A stretch of 64,000 nt of DNA from Cinnamomum chago (lineage: Eukaryota; Streptophyta; Magnoliopsida; Laurales; Lauraceae): assembly GCA_038049695.1 (NCBI GenBank), contig CP142456.1, forward strand, positions 70,056,922-70,120,921, given 5' to 3'. Shown in pieces: positions 56,736-64,000 of this stretch. The notes beneath the pieces are model-generated. The model made no database searches. It saw nothing but the letters and a program-made list of their open reading frames with translations, and was not told where the DNA came from. Within the stretch, counting starts at the first letter, position 1, and each line of letters opens with the position of its first letter. The translations under genes were made by a program, and so were the position numbers.

Positions 56736-59324
56736 TTGAAGTTGTCCATGCAATGTTTTTTCTAGAGTCCTTATATATGTGAGGATGGAGAGGTTCTTTC
56801 TTCAGTCAGAAGACTAGGGAGTCCACTTTACACACCGCTCCTCATCATGCTTTTCACACCCAACACTGATGTTCATAAAATCTTGTTGGAGGGTATACCT
56901 TAAAAGGTAGTGATGGAGAAATGTTCACAAGAGAAATAGAAATAGTTAGGTGAGGGAACATACCTTTTGCCTTGGATAACCAATGAGAGTTAAATGATAT
57001 TGTAGGGCAAATTCTATATTAGGGTCAAACCCATTAGCAACTTTAAGCCTCCAACAGACCCAGAAGCTATCTTTTGACTAGGTGTTACAGAGATATAATG
57101 GCCATATGGTGCTATATTAGGTAATGGAAAAGCCATTGGAGGCACCCACTAATTCTGATTTTAATTAAAATTTGAAATATAACCAATATCATATTTTCCA
57201 ATCTACGATGGTTCTTTTTTTTCAAATGAAAGTGGAATATTTTCTTGATGTCACATTTGGGCTGCTGCTGCTGGAAGAGACATTTGTATGATGTATTTAT
57301 TTTTGAAACCATGGTTTAATCTGGAGTCAGGACTAGCCGCTAATGGGCTTGGTCTTAGTGTCACAAATCTCGTTCTCAGGAAATTATCGTCTTGATGATA
57401 TTCTTAAAATTTTTGGTTTGCTTGAGATATTACTAGTTTTTTTTTTCCCATTTTTATTCCAATAATATCACCATGCATTTGCACTGTTTTCAATTTTGTC
57501 GCAACAATTATTGAGAAAATATAATTCTGCATAGTATGAAGATGTTCTAATTCAAAACATTGGCGATATTTATGGCATAGTTTGGTGCCAACAGTATAAA
57601 GTAATTCCACTGATAACCTATTTAAAAAAAAAAAAAAAAAAGCTCTTTAGAAGATAATAATGAAAGATACACTAATTAATGAGGCTACATTGAGAACATT
57701 TACTAGACAGGTTTTAGACATGATTTAGACCATGTTAACCAAGCTTTATCTTTGAAGGTCTGACTTATATAAGGATCTTGACATTGGTGAGTGTTATTCT
57801 CAAGTAAAGGATTTCTCTTTTATTCCCACTTGGGAAAAGGGAAGTTGGGAGTGGAGGACCTTCATCAACAGAGCATACACAAAGTAGTGATTCCAAGCTT
57901 ATATGTCAAGCAAAACAGCTTGGGGCTGCTAAAGCTTACAAAGACAAGAAAAATGGCCCAACACAAGATAAAGAAGATATGAAAATGCGCAAAGTAAAAA
58001 GAGAAAATCAAGCTAAAGGAGATCTCACGTTAACTTACATGTGGGTTGATGAGTCAGCATCTCTGCATTGAACATACAAGGGTTACATTTATAAGGGTGG
58101 CAAATCCTGACCTGCCAGCCAAGCCAGCCCAAACCCGACCCACTAATTCAATGTTTAGGCTGACCCATTCTATTTTCAACTTGGGTTTTAGTTGACATTT
58201 CTGACCTGGCTAATAAATGAGTTAAGTTTGGATTAAGTCCATTCTTGGTATTTGATCTGCCAACACGACACAACCCAACTACTAGCACTGTCACCCACCA
58301 GCTGAAGCTTATCTAGACCTGTAAATTAAGGGTTTCACTTCATCTGACCTTTCTACTTTTGGATACAGTTTGGTGGACATTTTCAATCGAATTAATAAAT
58401 TGGTGAAGTTCAGGTTCAACCTGCTAATAAATTGGTGAAGAACCTCTTAGAGTGTGCTTATAGAAGGGGATTTTTTTCTAACTTGCGGGATTTTTTATAT
58501 ATGCCTTCAATTTATTATTATTTTTATTTTTATTTTTTTTGGGGGTGGGGTTGGGTTTAGGGCCAAACTCCAGATTTTCATGTAAAGCGGACCCACAATT
58601 TTCACGTGGATTTTGAAAGCAAACCAAGAACTTTGATATAGGTTTTGGAAGCGTATATTCCACACCAGTGGAGGCAACTGCACCAGGACCATATATTATG
58701 TGGCTCCTAGTGGGTTGGGCTTGGATATTGATCTAAGAGAGGAGACCCGAGTAAGACCTGAACCCAAACTCAGAATTAATAAAACTTCCATTATTTTGTC
58801 TAATGGCTGGTGGATCCGAACGAGACCCATGACCTTCCCATCCCTGCCCGTTTAGTGTGTTTACAAAAGCAAAAGGGGCATTTCCGTCAATTCCGTGTCT
58901 AACGAAATTAACTGCCACCAATCTCGATTTGCCAAGACAGCCACAACCACCTCCTCCTCCTCCTCTCCCTCAACCGTTTGATCCAGCTCCAAACCCCATC
59001 AAGTACTGCCACTTGTCTGGTTCTCATTGATCCTAGCATCAAGAACGGTTGCCTTTATAAATCTCACCCAAACCCTAAAAGGGATAGCTCACTTTGGCCT
59101 CAGACTACGGTTTGCAATTGAAAATTGTCGATTCAAAATCACTCATGCAGAGGAATTTACCCGGCTTTCCACTGGGCCCGGAGGATTAGTCCAGCCCAAA
59201 AGGTTGGAAACCCTCCGATAGAAAAAAAAAATAATAATAAAATAAAAAATAAGAAAAAAAAATGCCACCCCACCGAGTCAGTTCCCTTGCATGAACTGAG
59301 TCGCATTTTTTTTTCTTGAGAGAG
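54796..59324. other. Gene-poor interval before the Alba pseudogene
   Basis: No gene that I can support. Poly(A)-rich patches lie near 55530 and 57620, and a (GA)n microsatellite at 56699-56732. About 58080-58330 contains family-name-like C/A-rich words typical of plant intergenic repeats. The final part, 59000-59324, probably corresponds to the 5' leader of the Alba-type gene. Confidence 0.35.
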
Positions 59325-59967
59325 ATGGATTGTGTGGCAGTTTCAGAGGCAATGGATGCTTTGGCAATCAAATCTCTGAAGAAGAACTGAATTCAGGTCT
59401 CCAACACCAATAAACCCCTCTTCTTCTACCTCAATCTCGCAAAGGTACCTCCCTCTGAGATTTTATTTTATTTTATCTGAATCTTTGAAGTTTTTGTGGA
59501 TACGTATATTGTCGGATGGAATTAGTGGTTTTCTGATGCTTTCAGCGTATGTTCTTGTTGATGGTTCTTGTTTTCTAATAAAAATTTCAGTGCATATTTA
59601 GTCTTGCATGTGTTCATATTGTTTTAGTTTCTTGGATATGACAAATGATTGCAACAAGATGATCAATTTGGCTAATTTCGTTGTCGCCTGAGTTTTTTTT
59701 TTGAATTGCAGAGATATATGAAGCAGAATGATGAGGTTGAGCCTTCTGCCCTAGGCATGGGTATAATGTTTTATTTTTATTTTTGTTAGTTTTGTTTTAG
59801 TACATTTTGTTTTGTGTGTTCTTGAGGTGTTCTATTTCCCCAGTAGTGTTGCACTGAGATCCTGGTATTAGAGACAATCACTAATCTTTGTAGAAGGCTA
59901 GTAGGATGTTAGATGGTTCATGTTTCAGGGATTTTGAGGGTACATGTCTGACTCAGTTCATGTCTGG

Positions 59968-59969
<2 letters not shown>

Positions 59970-60018
<49 letters not shown>
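59970..60018. repeat. (AT)n microsatellite
   Basis: About 24 uninterrupted AT dinucleotides, in intron 2 of the Alba pseudogene. Confidence 0.95.
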
Positions 60019-60020
<2 letters not shown>

Positions 60021-61187
60021 CCAGGGTTCCATCCTAACCCTTGAATGAGGAGGAGTGTATGATGCAGAGGGGGTTGATCACTAGTAGAGATATCAAGATA
60101 AAAGATTCAACACTTCCATGACCTTTGTCTTCCTACAGCTAGGAAGAAGAATTCTTTCAAATTCAGCTTCTTAAACAAAAGAAAAACAAGAGACAGCCAG
60201 CTTTAGAAATTACACTCGATTGGTGCTAGTTGTTGAGACAAGATCCGAATTAACAATGGATGGTCTACATATGATGAACATTTGGTCCACGCAATTACAA
60301 CTGATCATCCATCAACTTCTTTTTTGGGAAAGAAGTAATGTTTTCTTGGGCAAACCAAGTATCATATTTTCTCCAAATTGGAGACCTATTATGTATATCT
60401 TGTTTCATAGGCAAAATTGTATTTTTTTTTTCAAGTAAAAGGGAACTGTGAAGGCTTTGACAGGGGAACAATAGTCAAGGATGGAAGCTAAATTGGTCTG
60501 ATTTCATTTTCATAGAAGGATTGAGATCTATTTTCTGCATAAAATTGGCCATTCACTTTTAACGTTTAACTACAGTTGCTCTCACCAACATTCTATTACT
60601 GAATTTTTATCTCTATTGAATCCCATGTCTGCTGTGACAGATTGAAACCCACCAACATTTCCTCAGGCAGGTTAATGTTATATCCCATACCCTACTGGTC
60701 CCTCTTTCTTAAAATCCTTTATTATTATGTAATCAAAGAACATTACAATTTGACTTGATTTCTCCTTTTACCATTTCATGTGACTTCCATTTTGTAGTTG
60801 CATTTGTACTTCTTTAGATACTCTCCTGTTATGCATGGCATTCTAATTAATGCTAAAAACAGGGTTTGGGTCTTTCTCCTTTTTTTCGCTGGTGTATCTA
60901 AGGATGTCATATTAGTTATTAACTTAACGAATGTTTTTAATCAAAATGGTTATGTTTTATATCCAAGTTTGCTTCCTTTCACCATGGATAGGGCTCCAAG
61001 TCATCTGTACAAGTTTTATGGTGTAAATAGAATGGATCCATATGATTGTTACCAATTTGATTTAGTTTCATAGTACTCATCAGATTTCTAATTTTGGTAG
61101 TTTTTCATGTTGCAGCAATCACTACAGTTGTCACAATAGCTACAATTCTAAAGAACAATGGGCCGGCTTTTGAGAAGAGTGAGCTCC

Positions 61188-61691
61188 AGCCTTGTACACA
61201 CGGTGCTCTTGGCCAAGATATATCTAAATTAGTAAAATGACCTCATTTTTTTCTTGGAACAAATATTTTGACTTCTACAGTTGAAATGAAAGATGAACTA
61301 CTATGGGATTGGGAAGCTCTACGGATCTCTTCACCTCTTGTCTCTCCCATGGGATGGAATAATAATCCAACCCTTGAGCTCCCTTATCTTATATAGATAA
61401 GTCCTAAAGAATCACACTTACTAGAGGCTTCTTCGTCAAGAAACCCGAAACCCACATCCACTAATCCTATTGGGAGTTTTATTAGTGGGACCAGATCAAG
61501 TCTTACATTAAGTGAGATTGTATTCTCTGTTGGCATCAGCCCTACTTGATCTGACGTGGGGCTCGTGGCATGCGGGCCACACGATTTCCTACAATACACA
61601 CGTGCTATTGGCCAAGATATATCTGAATTAGTAAAATGACCTTATTTTTTTCTTGGAGCAGATATTTTGACTTCTACAATTGAAATGAAAG
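61188..61691. repeat. Direct duplication of intron 3 end plus exon 4 of the Alba pseudogene
   Basis: TTGGCCAAGATATATCT, AATTAGTAAAATGACC and TATTTTGACTTCTACA occur at 61188-61282 and 61594-61691 with few differences. About 310 bp of unassigned DNA lies between them (61283-61593). Confidence 0.9.
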
Positions 61692-61696
61692 TTGTA

Positions 61697-62504
61697 GTTG
61701 TCACAGGAGAAATATGTTGAACAAGTGCTAGCGAGATTTAACATGAAAGATACTAAGCTAGTTAGCATACCTTTAGCCAGTTACTTCAAGTTCAGTAAGA
61801 AATTATGTCCTACTACAGATGAAGAAAAGAAACGGATGGCATTTGTTCCATACTCCCCAGCAGCTGGGAGTCTTATATATGTCATAGTGTGTACACGGCC
61901 AGACATTGCTCATACAATGGTTCTAATAAGTAGATTTATTTCTAATCCTAGGAAAGAGCATTGGAAAGCAATAAAGTGGATCTTCAGATACTTGAGAGGT
62001 ACATCAGATTTATGCTTGTGTTTGGGAGGCTTAAAACTAGTAATTGAAGGCTTTACAGATGTTGCTTTTGCAGGCGATCTTGATCGTTGGTTGTCTACTT
62101 CTAGGTACTTAATTATTTTTGCAGGAGGAGCTATCTCCTGGCAATCTAAGTTGCAGAAGTGTACAACATTGTCTACAACCAAAGCAGAATACATAGCTGC
62201 TAATGAAGTAGGAAAGGAGATGATTTGGTTGTAGAAATTTTTTCGAGAACTGTGTTTGAAGCAAGGAGAGTATGTAGTCTACTATGATAGTCAGAGTGCT
62301 ATGGATCTTAGCAAAAACGTTCAATACCATGCTCACACGAAGCACGTTGATGTGCGATACCATTGGATTCGTAAGGTCATCGAAAAGAATCTCATGAAAC
62401 TGAAGAAAATTGATACCGACAAGAATCCCTCGAACATGATGACTAAGGTTGTGTCTAAGGGAAAGCTAGAACTATGTTTAGAGTTGCCAGGACTGAACTC
62501 CTAG
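61697..62504 (+). pseudogene. 3' fragment of a Tnt1-like copia polyprotein (RT end and RNase H)
   Basis: It starts within the late RT region (LSQEKYVEQVLARFNMKD), then AGSLIYVIVCTRPDIA, SRFISNPRKEHW and the RNase H blocks. There is an in-frame TAG at 62232-62234 after EMIWL. It resumes KFFRELCLKQGEYVVYYDS, TKHVDVRYHWIR and ends at TAG 62502-62504. Upstream parts (gag, protease, integrase) are absent. It is fused directly behind Alba exon 4, so the junction is a truncation or recombination point. Sequence style is the Tnt1/Tork type, unlike the element at 33253. Confidence 0.88.
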
Positions 62505-62550
62505 TAAGAGAGTTCGGAGGTGTCTTCCCCATGGCTTGGAGGGGGAGAAT

Positions 62551-62880
62551 ATTATTGGCGCAGTGGGTTCAGACCAAGTGAGTTCATGGTCATGGGTATT
62601 TTGGTAATTGTACCGAGACTTTCTAATTGACTAAGATATTGTTTCTTGGGAGATAAGAAATAGAGCATTATATATATGATGTAATGTGTAACCCATAATA
62701 GACTACTAATCATACAGAGAGTGAACCTAAAAGAGAGTCAAGTTTCTTTCCCATGGATGTAGGCGAGTTTGCCGAACCACGTAATTCTCTTGTGTGATTT
62801 TTTATTTCTTTGTGTGGTTGATTGTTTGTTCGATCACTTTGATTCACGTTTCCACATACACGCACACAACAGCTGCAACA
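62551..62880 (+). repeat. 3' LTR of the truncated Tnt1-like element
   Basis: A polypurine tract GGAGGGGGAG (62537-62547) is followed by LTR sequence with a TATATATATGA box (about 62669) and the R/U5 hallmark GGATGTAGGCGAGTTTGCCGAACCACG-like region (62756-62782). It ends near CACACAACAGCTGCAACA. Boundaries are approximate. Confidence 0.7.
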
Positions 62881-62984
62881 TAGTATAGTGCGGCATCCTA
62901 TATCCTCTTATCAAAAAATGACACGTACTTTCTACGCCGTTTGAAATTCAAAACGGTTTTAAAGTTTATTTTACATGTAAAATA

Positions 62985-63133
62985 AAGTGTAGTAAAGCAT
63001 CAAATCAAGAGTAAATAAAATATAATGGGGTTATGATGGTATTTTATTTTTAGTTGTTTGGTATGAAATCTTTTTGAACTTTTTTTTTATAGAAAAGTAA
63101 AGTTTTTTTGTCCTTTAGTGGAGAAATGAGATT

Positions 63134-63176
<43 letters not shown>

Positions 63177-63290
63177 TTTTTTAAGAAGATGGGGGGGATT
63201 TTTATTTAAAGTGTTATTGATGTGAATCCTTGTCTTAAAAATGGAGGCTTTACTTGACTTTTACTGATCTAATAAAGTGCCAAACGGGTA
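62985..63290. repeat. MITE family 2, copy 3
   Basis: AAAGCATCAAATCAAGAG, AATAAAATATAATGGGG, GTTGTTTGGTATGAAATC and a right end AAAGTGCCAAACGGG match copies 1 and 2. A poly(T) run of about 35 bases (63137-63171) interrupts it. Confidence 0.72.
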
Positions 63291-64000
63291 GGCTTATTTA
63301 GAAAAGAATATTTCCAAAACTGCCCATTCGATTTTTATAACTTGTCCCATGCAAATAGAGTTCAATTCATATTAATTTAGGAGGACCCATACTCAAGTGA
63401 GTCCTACGATGAATTCCGACTGGTCCAAGCAACATATGTGCATTATCCTCCAACTATCTACGTAGTTGCCTCATAAGCCCCCCTCACTATTGTTTCTTCA
63501 ATAGCCGTATAAATATCATTGTGTGTGTGTGTGTGTGTGTGTGGATTTTCCTCTTTCAACTGGGATCATTGATTTGGATCCACAATGTTGCAGTGAATAC
63601 ATGATTTTGGTATTCGGCATTGATAGAAAATCTTGAAGGTTTAGAAAAACAATGGGCTTACTAGTAGAGCTTCATTGCATTGTATTATATGGGGGAATAG
63701 ATGATGTACCATTAAGTGGGACCAATATTAAAGGAGTTGATAAGGTGAAGTTGTCCTACTGCAATTGGGGTCATTGAGTTGTATCTATGATGTGGTTGAA
63801 TGGAAGCATAGTTTTAGATGTCAACTATAAGATGCACTATTTAGTGAGACACATTAGTGATTTGATTGGATCTAGGTTGCAATACATGCAAGTACCATCA
63901 CATGCAAATCAACATAAAAGAGTGGCCATAGATGAGAAGATGAAAGATGTGGCTAACCATTTATAAAATTATCTTGTGGGCCATTGGTTTTCTGAAACTC
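63291..64000. other. Right edge, unassigned
   Basis: A (GT)n microsatellite lies at 63521-63543. GGATCATTGATTTGGATCCA and GGGTCATTGAGTTGTATCTA (63562 and 63768) suggest an old duplication. No gene seen. Confidence 0.35.

Larger units (their letters stand above)
59325..61691 (+). pseudogene. Alba-domain DNA/RNA-binding protein pseudogene, 3' half lost
   Basis: Exon 1 is 59325-59444: a short leader, SLKKN, then TGA at 59388-59390 where the family has arginine, then IQVSNTNKPLFFYLNLAK and a donor AAG|GTACC. Exon 2 is 59712-59760 (RYMKQNDEVEPSALGM, phase 1). Exon 3 is 61116-61178 (AITTVVTIATILKNNG.AFEK) with donor A|GTGAGC. Exon 4 starts 61662 (ILTSTIEMK) after TTTTTTCTTGGAGCAG. Together these cover the first two thirds of the Alba fold. 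The remaining GRGRPVQKAK-type half is missing, because a copia fragment begins a few bases after exon 4. An upstream duplicate of intron end plus exon 4 lies at 61188-61292, with the acceptor CAG changed to CAA. Retained introns show it is not a retrocopy. Alba proteins bind RNA and RNA:DNA hybrids; this copy is non-functional. Confidence 0.85.

Overview
This window is nuclear DNA of a flowering plant. The evidence is spliced genes with GT..AG introns and plant-specific families (a FAR1-related protein, a CP5-type START protein, a ZAT-type C2H2 fragment, an Alba-domain fragment). It also holds a full-length Ty1/copia element and many AT-rich terminal-inverted-repeat elements. The very large, transposon-filled introns suggest a TE-rich genome such as a magnoliid, but the lineage is only a guess.

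Layout. 1-1957: 3' part of a FAR1-related (MULE-transposase-derived) gene with one frameshift and a short second exon. 2899-3413 (-): a small GRF zinc-finger gene, broken by a frameshift. 3531-13870: a nested transposon complex. Two direct copies of a 0.8-kb repeat flank a 7.4-kb element with long inverted ends (4331-11767), which contains a second broken GRF gene and seven copies of a 188-bp tandem unit. The right-hand 0.8-kb copy is split by a 1,280-bp MULE with 8-bp target duplications. 14828-15480: a decayed copia reverse-transcriptase remnant split by a hAT-like MITE. 19433-19745: a C2H2 zinc-finger pseudogene, followed by a second copy of that MITE.

22127-41293 (-): the one clearly intact host gene, a six-exon, 440-codon START-domain membrane protein of the CP5 type. 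Its reading frame closes across every intron. Intron 1 (9.4 kb) holds a young copia element (33253-38844) whose two 325-bp LTRs differ at one base. Intron 2 (6.9 kb) holds a probable 5.8-kb inverted-repeat element and a hairpin MITE. About 11.4 kb of the 19.2-kb gene is therefore inserted DNA.

41300-59300: no gene that I can support. This stretch has tandem duplications, a probable solo LTR, a SINE with 9-bp target duplications, and MITEs. 59325-61691: an Alba-domain pseudogene with introns, a nonsense codon and a duplicated intron/exon segment. Its 3' half is replaced by the 3' end of a Tnt1-like copia element (61697-62880). The last kilobase is another MITE copy and unassigned sequence.

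The most interesting structures are the 7.4-kb GRF-bearing element with its flanking direct repeats, the paired GRF pseudogenes each broken at a tryptophan codon, and a set of unequal-sized inverted-repeat elements that share the terminus CATAGTT/CATGGTT and are filled with short self-similar words.
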